64,000 bases of DNA from Clarkia xantiana subsp. parviflora (GCA_036873135.1 JAPTYO010000034.1:310001-374000), one strand, 5' to 3'. Shown: positions 1 to 11,439, numbered from the stretch's first letter. Notes: generated from the sequence alone by a model not told the origin. Translations and numbers: made by a program.

Positions 1-365
1 ACGTGTCAACATCTTTTTGTACATCTACACGAAGAACAACTCGAACCTCTACACCGACTTGTGAACCCCTATGTTGCCAAACAAACTTATCGTAATGTAT
101 CCGCAGTTAACAAGAAAATTATCCTATGTTGCTCAGATCGTCGTTAATCCTATATGGAATAGTGTTATTCCAGATAATTATTCGTCGTTAATCCTATATG
201 GAATAGTGTTATTCCAGGATAATTATATGAATAGTGTTATTCCAGAATAATTATCTTGTTGACCGCGAATACGCTGCGATAAGTTTGTTTGGCAACATAG
301 GGGTTCACAAGTCGGTGTAGAGGTTCGAGTTGTTCTTCGTGTAGATGTACAAAAAGATGTTGACA
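1..365. repeat. Foldback MITE with ~90-bp inverted arms
   Basis: Bases 1-92 reappear as a near-perfect reverse complement at 277-365. Between the arms is a short region in which a segment ending in GGAATAGTGTTATTCCAG is repeated two to three times (about 137-250). This is the shape of a foldback or MITE element. The left end touches the window edge, so no target-site duplication can be checked. Related single ends occur at 5757-5870 and 12078-12250. Confidence 0.75.
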
Positions 366-686
366 TGCCTAGCTATAAGTAATCCAAATCTGCAAGTTAT
401 TCCCTCAGCCAAAAGTGGATCTAACAGCAAGCACTACCCCAAGAGGGTTTATCCAAACAAAAATAATGCACGTTCCGATTTGCTATTCTGAGGAAGTCCG
501 ACTCTAGTCACTGTGGCACATGCAGTAATATTTGCCAACTCTGATGACATATTCACCATAATCAGATGTCGGATTGTTCGGAACACAATCATCGGACCGT
601 GTATCATTATTCTTATCCAAAAGAAAGATGCTTAACATTCCGACTGTTAAATGTCGAGATGTTCCGACTGTTAGGGACTTTAAAAA
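366..686. other. Spacer, nothing recognised
   Basis: Ordinary AT-leaning intergenic DNA. Short ORFs here have no recognisable motifs. The last eight bases (679-686, TTTAAAAA) are the left target-site duplication of the MITE that follows. Confidence 0.5.
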
Positions 687-925
687 TAGGGCTGGCAATT
701 TGGGCCCGTTACGATGGATCGACACGAACACGACACGAAAAATTACGGGTTTGGATTTAATATTGATGGCACGGCACGACACGATATAGCACGATAATTT
801 TAAAATTTTAGTTTAAATTTTTTTATATTTTATTCAAGGTTTTTCATGTTGAGCCGTGTTGGGCTGACCCCCAGAACACGACACGAAACTAGCACGACAC
901 GAATACGCACGAAATACCAACCCTA
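687..925. mobile_element. hAT-type MITE, 239 bp, TSD TTTAAAAA
   Basis: The element begins TAGGGCTGGCAATT and ends ATACCAACCCTA, which are imperfect terminal inverted repeats. It is flanked by TTTAAAAA on both sides (679-686 and 926-933). An 8-bp target duplication and a TAGGG-TGGCAA terminus are the usual marks of hAT elements. It is too short to encode transposase. A relative in the opposite orientation lies at 5091-5359. Confidence 0.85.
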
Positions 926-933
926 TTTAAAAA

Positions 934-1261
934 TACCCTGCAAGTTGACATAAATTACCCAACTTGCCACTGTCTCTAATTCGGAACTTCTCGGAATGTC
1001 CTAGTAAGGACCAATAAAATTACGATTTAAAGGATTGGCGCATGTTTGATCCAAGCTCAAATATACCATTACATCTCCGAAACACTAGTTTTTTTATTGG
1101 CAGCTAACCCTACACTCAAACCAAATCTGTTCTTCAGCCAATGCACAAAATCTCAGATCCTAACCAACAAAAAAATAGAACACCAGTTCATCCTCAACCA
1201 CTCCCAGCTGAGTCACTCATTTTTAACAGCAACAACAAAGAATTCAAAACCCTAAAACTCA
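934..1261 (-). other. 3' flank / probable 3' UTR of the mtHSP70 gene
   Basis: Non-coding AT-rich DNA directly downstream, in the minus sense, of the HSP70 stop codon at 1262-1264. It should hold the 3' UTR and polyadenylation site. The exact end cannot be set without transcripts. Confidence 0.5.
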
Positions 1262-4200
1262 TCACTTCTTCACCTCCTCATAATCCGCCTCGGGCGCTTG
1301 TTCGCCTCCCGAAGAACCACCCGAACCCGAACCCGAACCCTTTGACATGTGCTCTCCAATCTTCGACACAGCCTTGTTCGCTACATCCAACTTCGCCTTA
1401 ATCTCATCTGCATTCTCACCAGCCATGGCAGTCCTCAAATCCGAAACCGCAGTTTCAATCTCCGTGGCGATCTCGGATGGGATTTTCTCTCTATACTCGG
1501 ACAAACTCTTCTCGATGCTGTATATGGTGGTGTCTGCGCTGTTTCTGATGTCGATGAGGGCTTTCCTCTCCTGATCCTTCTGAGAGTGGAGCTCGGCTTC
1601 TTTCACCATCTTCTGGATTTCGTCGTCTGAGAGCCCACCGGAGGATCGAATCGTGATTTGTTGTTCTTTGGCTGTGGCCTTGTCTTTGGCAGAGACGGTG
1701 ACGATACCGTTGGCGTCGATGTCGAAGGTTACTTCGATCTGGGGCATGCCTCGTGGTGCTGGTGGGATTCCGACAAGTTCGAATTCGCCGAGCATCTTGT
1801 TGTCTGATGCCATCTCGCGTTCGCCTTGGAGAACTTTGATGCCCACCTGGGTTTGGTTGTCTGCTGCTGTTGAAAATACCTAGCAACAATAAAGATCAAA
1901 CATTTAAGTTTTATATCAAAACAAACAATGTGCAAGTAGGGGTTTATGGCTAGGTTTAGGGTTTGGTGTTGAAAATAGGGATAACAACCTATAAACTGTC
2001 TGAAGTTCACCCAGGTGAGATTTTGGTGTCGAAGTTTAAAATTTTGATATGGAATGTCTGAAATTTCACTTTTGATTTTCCATCCAAATTTGCCGTTAAA
2101 ATTGACAAATTAATGTAAAATGTCAAAACTGCCCCTTATACTATTAAGTTTACTCTAGACTAGCCATCCTATTCCGGCCGGCCACCACCGCAACTGCAGC
2201 CAGCCACCCATCTAAGGGCAATTTTAGTATTTAATTTTTTATCGGGTCGTATGACAAGCACATAACCAAATTCTGTCCATTTTTACTGCACCAAAATTTC
2301 ATATAGTGCAAATTTTATAGGTTTTCATCCCTTGAAAATACCTCAATAAAGATCCACCATTTAAGTATTGAAACAAACACTATACAAGTAGTTTGGGTCA
2401 AAGTTTCTAACCTGTGATTTCTTGGTGGGGATAGTGGTGTTTCGGCTGATCAATCGGGTGAAGATGCCACCGAGAGTTTCAATACCGAGAGAAAGAGGAG
2501 TTACATCCAAGAGGAGCAGCTCCTTGACATCTCCACGGAGAATGCCTCCCTGGATTGCTGCTCCCATGGCAACAGCTTCGTCAGGGTTAACTCCCTTGCT
2601 CGGGCTCTTTCCGAAGATGTTTGCAACGACTTCTTGTACCTTCGGGACACGAGTCATTCCTCCAACAAGTAGAACTTCGGTGACTTCCTTTGTTGAGATT
2701 CCAGCATCCTTCAGACAGTTCTTGCATGGGCTCTTGGTTCTCTCAATCAAACTGTCAACTAAGCTCTCAAACTTGGATCTGGTTAGGGTTATGTTTAGAT
2801 GCTTTGCTCCTGAGGCGTCAGCAGTGATGAATGGAAGGTTGATCTCGGTTTGAGAAGTTGATGAAAGCTCGATCTTTGCCTTTTCAGCTGCTTCACGAAG
2901 CCTCTGTAGTGCAAGCTTGTCCTTTGACAGATCGATGCTCTCGGTTCTCTTGAATTCGCTGACCAAGAATTCCAGGAGTGCATTGTCGAAGTCCTCACCT
3001 CCCAAAAAGGTGTCTCCATTTGTTGCTTTGACCTGTCAAAACCAAAAAAAATAAAAATCATCAATCATTCAGCTCAAATACCAGTTTTGTTGATGAATGG
3101 AAGATATTTGTAAGGCATACCTCAAAGACTCCATTTGATATTTCCAAAATGGAAACATCAAAGGTACCACCTCCAAGATCAAAAACTGCAATGAGACCCT
3201 CCTTGTTGTTCATCCCATAAGATAAAGCAGCTGCTGTGGGTTCATTGATGATCCTTTCTACCTGTAGACCAGCAATACGCCCAGCATCCTTTGTTGCCTG
3301 TCTTTGAGCATCGTTGAAATAAGCAGGAACAGTGACAACAGCCTTGGAAATGGTTTTTCCAAGATATGCTTCTGCAGTTTCCTTCATTTTGGTAAGCACG
3401 AAAGCTCCAATTTGACTGGGGGAGTATTGCTGTCCATTCATTTCGACCCAGGCATCACCATTTGGTGCTTTGACAATCTTGTATGGAACCATCTTCATTT
3501 CTTTCTGTGTCTGAGCATCATCAAAGCGTCTCCCTATAAGACGCTTGGTGGCAAAACATGTGTTTGAGGGATTGGTTACAGCCTGACGTTTGGCTGGGGT
3601 TCCAACCATTAGCTCTCCCTTTGGGCTGAAAGCAACCACAGATGGTGTTGTCCGAGCCCCTTCACTGTTCTCAATAACTTTAGCGTTCTGAAAAAAAAAC
3701 AATCACCTAGTCAGAATCTACCAGCTACATCAAAACCTTGAGACCTACATTGACTGAAAAGAAATTCATTTTATACCTTTCCCTCCATAACAGAAACGCA
3801 AGAATTGGTGGTACCCAAGTCAATTCCAATGACCTCATTGCCAGGTGGTTTTGAGCTGCAAAAACCAATTAAGCCAGAGACAGAAGTCACAATCAATTGA
3901 TACTTAAATATTAAACGAACTCAATATTTAAAAAGAGAGACAGGTTTAGAATACCTGAACAATCTTGCAAATGAAGCTCCTCGGCTGATTGCACTAGAAG
4001 GATAAGCTGACTGAACACTGCCAGTTAACTGCAAAGTATGATTACAAAAATAAGTCCCCACCTTTTCCGCAAAAACGTAATTGAAATTGAAACCATTGAC
4101 ATGATTCTTGGCATCTTAAACATGCAATAACAACCAACCACCATAGATAAATGCAAGAGGTGCATCTACCAGTGTTTTGTAAACAAGTGGCAGAGGATAC

Positions 4201-4769
4201 ATAAATACCACATATGATACACTATGATCTATTCTCAGCTGTAAACAAATCTACAAGTTTTTATTGTTGGAAAGCTGCTAGGTAAGAAAATTAGCATCTG
4301 GCTATGCATCATATTGAGTCTGCAAGTAAATCTTGAGAACATATCAAATGTTAATAGTACATGAAAAGCTTTACTACGAGCATAAGCTAGCTGAGGATCT
4401 GATCAGAGAAATGAAACTTACATACGATGTACATCAAATCGAAATTACGAGCTAAACGGCACCATTATCACACAAAGAAGACACATAATTGCAACAGCAA
4501 GCCACGGAGAGTCGATAATCATAAATTTACAGACGTGATACAGAATTTATCGCAGGAAACGCCAATATATATGGCATAATCAGCTGACCTTCAAATCAGC
4601 TCAAAAGAACCACAATAGATCCACTTTCAAGAACTCTGTGTACGACAAGAATCAATAAAGAACAAGCTAGAAATGAAAAGAGAGAGGAGCTTACAGCTCT
4701 GTGCGCAGCAACTGAAGAGTTAAGCACCTCCCTTCGCCGGAGAGATCGGAGAAGAATAGACGCCGCCAT
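1262..4769 (-). CDS. mtHSC70: Mitochondrial HSP70 (DnaK-type chaperone), 6 exons
   Basis: Exons in transcript order are 4769-4695, 4028-3955, 3855-3777, 3687-3121, 3032-2412 and 1879-1262. All five introns are GT-AG and the frame is continuous, giving 678 codons including the stop (677 aa), normal for plant mitochondrial HSP70. Residues 1 to about 50 are Arg/Ser/Ala-rich and nearly acid-free, like a matrix-targeting peptide. The ATPase domain carries GIDLGTTNS (about 59-67), [10 protein letters not shown] (246-255) and [10 protein letters not shown] (386-395). The linker LLLLDVTP is at about 437-444, followed by the peptide-binding domain, a helical lid, and a Gly/Ser-rich tail ending EEVKK as in mitochondrial members. 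By family knowledge it is an ATP-driven chaperone that drives matrix protein import and folding. The start is the first ATG giving this presequence. No break is visible, so it should be functional. Confidence 0.95.
1978..2331. mobile_element. Mutator-like MITE in an HSP70 intron, 9-bp TSD
   Basis: The termini GGGATAACAACCTATAAA and TTTATAGGTTTTCATCCC are imperfect inverted repeats of about 18 bp. The 9-bp sequence TTGAAAATA stands on both sides (1969-1977 and 2332-2340). A 9-bp duplication is typical of Mutator-like elements. The 354-bp element lies wholly within the last intron (1880-2411) and has no coding capacity. Part of the intron around it is itself duplicated (1870-1940 resembles 2332-2395). 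Confidence 0.75.
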
Positions 4770-4781
4770 GAATGGTTCCGG

Positions 4782-4807
4782 TAGGGTTTAAAGCTTCTGT
4801 AGGGTTT
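4782..4807 (-). promoter_or_regulatory. Two telo-boxes (AAACCCTA) in the HSP70 5' leader
   Basis: On the minus strand the motif AAACCCTA occurs at 4789-4782 and AAAACCCTA at about 4808-4800, just upstream of the start codon at 4769. Telo-boxes are common in 5' leaders of plant genes for translation and mitochondrial biogenesis. Further out lie an HSE-like GAAGCTTCTAGAG (4865-4877) and a weak TATA-like CATAAATAG (about 4896-4904, minus sense). Confidence 0.45.
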
Positions 4808-5090
4808 TAGTAGCAAAGAAAGATATGAGCTATGGCTGCAAGGAGGCTTTTTCTACAGCAATACGAAGCTTCTAGAGAGAGAAGATGGAACAAATCTATT
4901 TATGGGAAGTAGCGGTGCCGTGGCCTCTATTCCTGCCAATAGAATTTCGGTTCGGATAATTCTTTCCATGTATTGGACTTTCTGGGCTTGATTATGGACC
5001 TTGAGATTTTACATAAAGGCCCAATATTCGGTTGCACGAGCCCAACAATTTTTTGCCATAAGCCCAACAATGTATTATATTACTTTTTAG

Positions 5091-5359
5091 TAGGGCTGGC
5101 AATTCGTGCGGGTCGTGCGTGTTTGTGTCGTGCTAGCTTCGTGTCGTATTCTGGAGGTCAGCTCAATCCCAGCCCAACATAAAAATCAGCATGAAAAACC
5201 TAAAATAAATTGAATAAAAAATCAAATATAAAAAATTTTAAACTAAAATTTTAAAATTATCGTGTTATCGTGTCGTGTCATCAATATCAAACTCAAACCC
5301 GTAATTTTCGTGTCGTGTTCGTGTCGGCCCATCGTGCCGGGCCCAAATTGCCATCCCTA
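5091..5359. mobile_element. hAT-type MITE, 269 bp, TSD CTTTTTAG
   Basis: The element starts TAGGGCTGGCAATT and ends ATTGCCATCCCTA. Both sides carry CTTTTTAG (5083-5090 and 5360-5367), a perfect 8-bp target duplication. The inner sequence is a diverged reverse-complement relative of the element at 687-925, so two members of one family stand in opposite orientation on either side of the HSP70 gene. Confidence 0.88.
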
Positions 5360-5367
5360 CTTTTTAG

Positions 5368-5940
5368 CATAATAATAATATAGCTAGCTGGATTTTTAGT
5401 AATAGTGCAAATAAATATAGCTGAATTTTTCACAAGTAGAAACTAGGCAGATTTGTTAAATTTTTTTGTTATAACTAATAGAATTCCACATGTAAGAAGA
5501 ACGTAATGACTCATAATAATAACCAATAAAATCTCACACTTCGTACACTCTCATTGTTTACGACCGCAGTGAACTATTTAATCAAGTATTTTCGAAGCTG
5601 AAGCCGCATCTGGCGGAGCAAATCGACTCAGATAAAATATGTTGAAATGTTTCAGTAGAAAAATTGTCATCAGAAAGAGGTGCAAGTGTATTATGGTCAC
5701 GAAGTATGTTGTCACAAATTTCAGTTGCTCACATTCAGGGATCGAGGCGTCGTAAACTCTTCGTTGCCAAACAAGCTTATCATAGCTTATCCGCGGTAAT
5801 TATTCTGGGATAACACTATTTAATACATGATTAACTTATATCCGAGAATAACGACCCAAAATTCTATACATTTGAGTTCTCATTTTATCTCTTTACATTT
5901 GGAAACTGACTTAAGATTTGGAGTGGGTTTACGAAGATAG
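5368..5940. other. Spacer with a MITE end fragment
   Basis: No gene is recognised. Around 5757-5870 a segment beginning near CGTTGCCAAACAAGCTTATC resembles the inner end of the foldback element at 1-365 and the copy at 12170-12250. It looks like a single-ended, decayed relative. Confidence 0.5.
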
Positions 5941-6218
5941 AAGATTGAAGCACAAAATCCACAAATGTTGCTCATAAGAGAATATAGCAAGAGAAATAGA
6001 TCGAAACAAGGAACCCTAATCCTCTACCACACCTAACTATGCCACTAATCAAACTACTTAGAAATCGGCTAAATCAATTTCAAATACAATTCGTTAAATT
6101 TCAAGCTCGAGTCAACCTTTATTTTTACTGATTAAGCACGAGTTTATTCGTATTTCAATATAATAGACTCGCGAGCCTATTCAAATTTTAAAAATAAAAA
6201 ATTTGAATCGAGTTCAAG

Positions 6219-6220
<2 letters not shown>

Positions 6221-6264
<44 letters not shown>
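6221..6264. repeat. (TA)n microsatellite
   Basis: Uninterrupted AT dinucleotide run upstream of PR-10 copy 1. Matching runs stand upstream of copies 2 and 3. Confidence 0.9.
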
Positions 6265-6267
<3 letters not shown>

Positions 6268-6558
6268 TCAAAATCTACAAACTAGAGTCATATCAAATCC
6301 TTAACCTTTTCAAAAACAACTACTGAGTTGAGTTCTAACTCAATCTAAGACGCATCATTTATAATTTAATTGAATAATTTAATATTAACTAACCAAATCG
6401 AGCTGAGCTCGAACTCGTCTAATATAACATCGAGCCGAGCTTAAATTTGAAAAAATAAGGCTAAGTCAAGTTCGAACTCTCCTAAAATGTTAATGCATCC
6501 AATAATGTATTTGGTTAAACAAATTGGTGCGTTGGCTTCTTTTTGGCAAAGCCAAAAG

Positions 6559-6559
<1 letters not shown>

Positions 6560-6614
<55 letters not shown>
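6560..6614. repeat. (ATT)n microsatellite
   Basis: Trinucleotide run about 280 bp upstream of the start codon of PR-10 copy 1. It sits at the same place in copies 2, 3 and 4. Confidence 0.9.
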
Positions 6615-6616
<2 letters not shown>

Positions 6617-6776
6617 AAGCTTTCTAATCTGAACTCTTTGTTTGAAGACAATATTCATTGGATCTTTGCTGACTTTCTAGAAAAGTTGCTGGCTCTGAGC
6701 TAAAGCTGAAGGTCCATATTGGAGTGCTATATATTTTGAACTAGGCAGATAATGCCTTTACATTTAGCAACCTTAC

Positions 6777-6784
6777 TATAAATA
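6777..6784 (+). promoter_or_regulatory. TATA box of PR-10 copy 1
   Basis: TATAAATA stands 109 bp before the ATG. The same box, followed by CCACT, precedes every PR-10 first exon in the window, so it is the likely core promoter. Confidence 0.75.
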
Positions 6785-6892
6785 CCACTTCATTTGTTTG
6801 TTATTCTCACCAACACAAAGCTTGAATAACTACTATCAAGCACCTTAAATTCTCCCAATTTTTATAATCTCTTATTTTTCAAAAAAATAGAT

Positions 6893-7906
6893 ATGGGTGT
6901 TACTACATATACTCAAGAGTTCAAAACTTCAATTGCCCCATCAAGAATGTTCAAGGCCTTGATTCTCGACTCGCACAACCTCATTCCCAAGGTTGCTCCC
7001 GGAGGCATCTCGAGCATTGAGTTCATCGAAGGAGATGGTGGAGTTGGAAGCATTAAAAAGACCAATTTCGCTGATGGTTAGTATTAATTGATACTTAATA
7101 TAAATCACTCAAATTCTTATATTATTAGTTCAAATGTATAATTTGAGAATTAGTTACTCAAATAGATTCCTCACAAAGTCTAAATTCCAAAATGTAACAA
7201 AATGTTTAGGAAACACTAAAATAATCATCGCCGCTCTTTAAATTAGCGGCGATACCCAAAAAAATAGAGTCGCACAATGTCCAATATGAAAAGCACGGAG
7301 AAAAGAGGCGAGCAAACTAACAAAAAAAAATCTTTTGTCATCGGCGCTCTATCAGAGTGCGGAGACGGCTATTTTGGTATTTTTCAATTTTTTTTAATTA
7401 TATTTTGGTATTTGAACTTTGTAGAGTAGCTACTTGAGTAAAAAATTCATAATTTGAAGAACATTTATTCTTCATATAGTACTTATAAATATAAAATATA
7501 TCGTATTTATGTTTTGTGTAGATAAAGTACTTCTAACGATATGATATGTTTCGATTTTATCTCAAGTTCGTAATTTTAAAAAAAATAAAATATAATTATG
7601 TGTTTCTTAGGTAACCCCTTGAAGTGGGTTAAGCACAAAATTGATGTCGTCGACAATGAGCATTTGGTGTCCAAATACACTTTGATCGAGACTGGTGTAT
7701 CATTCGACAAGATCGACTTTGTCAACTACGAGGTTAAGTTCGAGGCTTGTGATGGTGGAAGTCTTGTCAAGAACATCAGTGAGTATCACACTAAGGAAGG
7801 TGCTGAGCTTAAGGAAGAAGACATTAAGGGAGGAAAAGATAAGGCATTTGGACTTTACAAGGTGGTCGAGGAGTATCTCATTGCCAACCCTGATGTGTAT
7901 GCTTAA
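6893..7906 (+). CDS. PR-10 / Bet v 1-like protein, copy 1
   Basis: Exon 1 is 6893-7076 and exon 2 is 7611-7906. The 534-bp GT-AG intron interrupts a Gly codon, at the position typical of PR-10 genes. The 159-aa product has the family length and the Gly-rich P-loop GDGGVG at residues 47-52. Glu and Tyr at the C-terminal VVEEYL motif (148 and 150) match residues conserved in PR-10 proteins. Family members are small cytosolic proteins with a hydrophobic cavity that binds sterols, flavonoids or cytokinins; many are induced by pathogens or stress. The ligand here is unknown. The intron carries hairpins with GCGGCGAT (7219-7370) that copies 3 and 4 lack. The copy differs from copies 2 and 3 by a few substitutions and looks intact. 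Confidence 0.92.
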
Positions 7907-8099
7907 ACTATCATGGACTTCAAGTATGTCATATACTACAACCATGTGGAAAAGTTGTTTTGTGATTTTCCGTTCTTTATTGTCATAAGATGTTTTGCTG
8001 GCCTCGACTTTCTAAAGTCATCAATTTAAAAATAATAAAAGCATTTTGGAGTTTTGTTTGAAATCTTTCAAAGTCAACGAGGTTTAAAAATATGGGGTG

Positions 8100-8620
8100 A
8101 TCACCTTCCAGGATTCAATAGTGTCGTCAAATTACGTTATGCACGTAACACGTTCGACAGAACCGAACTCAATACATGAACACAACATGATTTTACGATA
8201 GCCGACGACAACGACGAAATTAACGTAAACAACATGATAAACAGAAAGTGTAGCCCACTGCAATAAGTAACGAACATATAAGCAGTAGCAACAATTAACA
8301 GCAGACGCAGCAGGACAACGGCTAGTTGAAGGAATGCAGCAACAACTGGACTAAAGCAGCAGAAGCACTTGACAGAAGAACACTAGTAGAGTGGCTCTTC
8401 CACCGTTTCCTAATCACGATCAGATTATGAATATCGATGGATATGCACCCAATTGGGACATCGACAAATCGACTTAATAACAAAACCAATCAATCATGAG
8501 CTAAACGAAGTAAGTAATTTGACTAAGTATTCGAGATAAAAATACGTTTAGAAATACTCATATATATATATATAAACGATCTAATTTGAATTACCCATTC
8601 GGACTGATTGGAGCTTAAAG
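8100..8620. repeat. Conserved 3' flanking block of PR-10 copy 1
   Basis: About 500 bp of non-coding DNA beginning near GGTGATCACC and containing TATGCACGTAACACGTTCG. It recurs downstream of copies 2 (11440-11935) and 3 (14165-14624). No ORF is convincing. It may be part of the original duplication unit or an old repeat carried with it. Confidence 0.6.
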
Positions 8621-8628
8621 TGCAAGAT

Positions 8629-9278
8629 TAGGGATGGCAACGGGTCTCGGGGCCCCGTTGACCCGCGGGGCCCCGACCCGGTTTTGACCCGCCGACCCGC
8701 CGACCCGCGGGTAACGGGGCGGGTCCGGGTCGGGTCGGGCTCGGGTCGGGGCGGGTCCGGGTCTAGAGACCCGGGGCCCCGTAGACCCGCCCCGAAATAC
8801 ATATATATATAATATATTTTTTTTTATTTTTTTTTTATGTTAATATAATCTAACATTTACTAAACAATATGGTTAATATAGTACATATATAAATAACATG
8901 GACCAAATTACAAATAGAAGTATATTTAAATTATTAGGATTTGTTAATTTGGTGTTTGGATTTGAATTTGTATTTGTAATGAATTTGATGTGTTTATTGT
9001 TTATATTTGATTGCTGTTATATTTATGTTTTTAATTTATATATAATGTAATATTTTGACAAAAAAAAATTGTATTTAATATTGAAAAAGTGAAAAAAAAA
9101 AAAAATTGTTCACATGGCGAGGCGGGTCGGGGCCCCGCGGGTCGACCCGCGGGATTGTTGACCCGACCCGACCCGCCCCGAAAGGGCCATTTGGCCGGGG
9201 CCGGGTCAGCCAGGCCGACCCGCGGGGCGGGTCCGGGGCTGCGAAAACCCGCCCCGACCCGCCCCGTTGCCATCCCTA
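8629..9278. mobile_element. Non-autonomous hAT element, 650 bp, TSD TGCAAGAT
   Basis: The termini TAGGGATGGCAACGGG and CCCCGTTGCCATCCCTA are inverted repeats. TGCAAGAT flanks both ends (8621-8628 and 9279-9286), an 8-bp duplication as made by hAT transposases. The outer ~170 bp on each side is extremely GC-rich and built of short GGGTCGGG/GACCCGC-type repeats, while the centre is AT-rich. ORFs in the GC-rich arms are repeat artefacts. No transposase is present. Confidence 0.9.
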
Positions 9279-9558
9279 TGCAAGATCCACCAAAGATGTT
9301 GCTCATAAGAAAATATAGAAAGAGAAAAAGTTCGAATCAAGAACCCTAATCCTCTACCACACCTTACTATGCCACTAATCAAACTACTCGAAATCGGCTA
9401 GGTCTATTTCAAATTCAATTCGATAAATTTCGAGTTCGAGACAAGATTTCCCTTTACTGATTAAACACGAGTTTATTCGTATTCAACTTAAGAGACTCAC
9501 GGGTCTATTCATATTCTTTGTATCAAAAATATATTCGAATTAAGTTCGAGACAAAAAT

Positions 9559-9561
<3 letters not shown>

Positions 9562-9617
<56 letters not shown>
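9562..9617. repeat. (TA)n microsatellite
   Basis: AT dinucleotide run upstream of PR-10 copy 2, at the same relative place as in copy 1. Confidence 0.9.
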
Positions 9618-9620
<3 letters not shown>

Positions 9621-9904
9621 CAAAATCTGCAGACTAGAGTCCTATTTGATCCTTATCTTTTTCAAAAACTCGATTTAACATGTATAACTTATAATTTAAC
9701 TTTAAACTTAACTAATCAAATCGAGCTGAGCTCGAACTCGTCTAATATGATGTAGAGCTCAAATTTGAAAAAATAAGGATAAGTCTAAGTTGTAACTCGC
9801 CTAAAATGTTAATAATGCATCCAATAATACATGTGGTTAAACAAATTGGTGGGCGTTGTCTTCTTTTTAGAAGCCAAAAGCATTATTATTCTTGGCCAAA
9901 AGAG

Positions 9905-9905
<1 letters not shown>

Positions 9906-9972
<67 letters not shown>
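9906..9972. repeat. (ATT)n microsatellite
   Basis: Trinucleotide run upstream of PR-10 copy 2. Read as protein it gives a poly-isoleucine stretch, which is an artefact. Confidence 0.9.
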
Positions 9973-9973
<1 letters not shown>

Positions 9974-10120
9974 GCTTTCTAATCTGTACTGTTTGTTTGA
10001 ATACCATATTCATTGGATTTTTGCTGACTTTCTAGAAAAGTTGCTAAAGCTGAAGGTCCATATTGGAGTGCTATATATTTTGAACTAGGCAGATAATGCA
10101 TTTTTATTTAGCAACCTTGC

Positions 10121-10128
10121 TATAAATA
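10121..10128 (+). promoter_or_regulatory. TATA box of PR-10 copy 2
   Basis: TATAAATA 112 bp upstream of the ATG, in the same context as in the other copies. Confidence 0.75.
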
Positions 10129-10239
10129 CCACTCCATTTCTTTGCAATTCTCACCAACACAAAGCTTGAATAACTACTAGCAAAACACCTTAAATTCTCC
10201 CAATTTTTATAACCATCTCTTCTTTTTCAAAAACAAGAT

Positions 10240-11254
10240 ATGGGTGTTACTACATATACTCAGGAGTTCAAAACTTCAATTGCTCCATCAAGGATGTTCA
10301 AGGCATTGATTCTCGACTCGCACAACCTCATTCCCAAGGTTGCTCCCGGAGGCATCTCGAGCATTGAGTTCATCGAAGGAGATGGCGGAGTTGGAAGCAT
10401 TAAGAAGACCAACTTCGCTGATGGTTAGTATTAATTGATACTTAATATAAATAACTCAAATTCTTATATTATTAGTTCAAATGTATAATTTGAGAATTAG
10501 TTACTCAAATAGATTCCTCACAAAGTCTAAATTCCAAAACATAACAAAAAGTTTAGGAAATACTAAATAACCATCGCCGCTCTTTAAATTAGCGGCGATA
10601 CCCAAAAAAATAGAGGCGCACAATGTCCAATATGAAAAGCACGGAGAAAAGAGGCGAGCAAATTAAAAAAAATTATTTTGTCATCGGCGCTCTATCAGAG
10701 TGCGGCGGCGGCTATTTTGGTATTTTTCAATTTTTTTGTTACATTTTGGTATTTGAACTTTGTAGAGTAGCTACTTGAGTAAAAAATTCATAATTAGAAA
10801 AGAACATTTATTCTTCATATAGTACTTATAAATATAAAATATATCGTATTTATGTTTTGTGTAGATAAAGTACTTCTAACGATATGATATGTTTCGATTT
10901 TATCTCAAGATCGTAATTTAATAAAAAAAAATCTAAAAATGTACTATGTGTTTCTTAGGTAACCCGTTGAAGTGGGTTAAGCACAGAATTGATGTCGTCG
11001 ACAGTGAGCATTTGGTGTCCAAATACACTTTGATCGAGACTGGTGTAGCATTCGACAAGATCGACTTTGTCAACTACGAGGTTAAGTTCGAGGCTTGTGA
11101 TGGTGGAAGTCTTGTCAAGAACACCAGTGAGTATCACACCAAGGAAGGTGCTGAGCTTAAGGAAGAAGACATTAAGGGAGGAAAAGATAAGGCATTTGGA
11201 CTTTACAAGGTGGTCGAGGAGTATCTCATTGCCAACCCCGATGTGTACGCTTAA
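10240..11254 (+). CDS. PR-10 / Bet v 1-like protein, copy 2
   Basis: Exons are 10240-10423 and 10959-11254, with a 535-bp GT-AG intron at the same Gly codon. The protein is 159 aa. Exon 1 encodes the same 62-residue N-terminal part as copies 1, 3 and 4, including the GDGGVG P-loop. Exon 2 differs from copy 1 by a few residues, for example KHRIDVVDSE instead of KHKIDVVDNE. The intron keeps the GCGGCGAT hairpin segment seen in copy 1, so these two copies are closest in non-coding DNA. The role is as for copy 1: a cytosolic ligand-binding, probably stress-responsive protein. No disabling change is visible. Confidence 0.92.
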
Positions 11255-11439
11255 AATATCATGGACTTCAAGGATGTCGTATATTACAACCATGTGGAAA
11301 AGTTGTTTTGTGATTTTCCGTTCTTTATTGTCATAAGATGTTTTGTTGGCCTCGACTTTCTAAAGTCATCAATATAAAAATAATAAAAGCATTTTGGAGT
11401 TTTGTTTGAAATCTTTCAAAGTCAACGAGGTTTAGAAAT

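Noticed and set aside
6893..7081. Single-exon 62-residue genes ending just after the P-loop
   Set aside because: These are first exons of two-exon PR-10 genes; the apparent stop lies in the intron.
8581..9349. Pro/Arg/Gly-rich ORFs on both strands
   Set aside because: They lie in the GC-rich arms of the hAT element and are low-complexity readings of GACCCG repeats.
9831..10088. ORF with a long isoleucine run (also 12913-13146)
   Set aside because: Translation of the (ATT)n microsatellite in the PR-10 promoter region.
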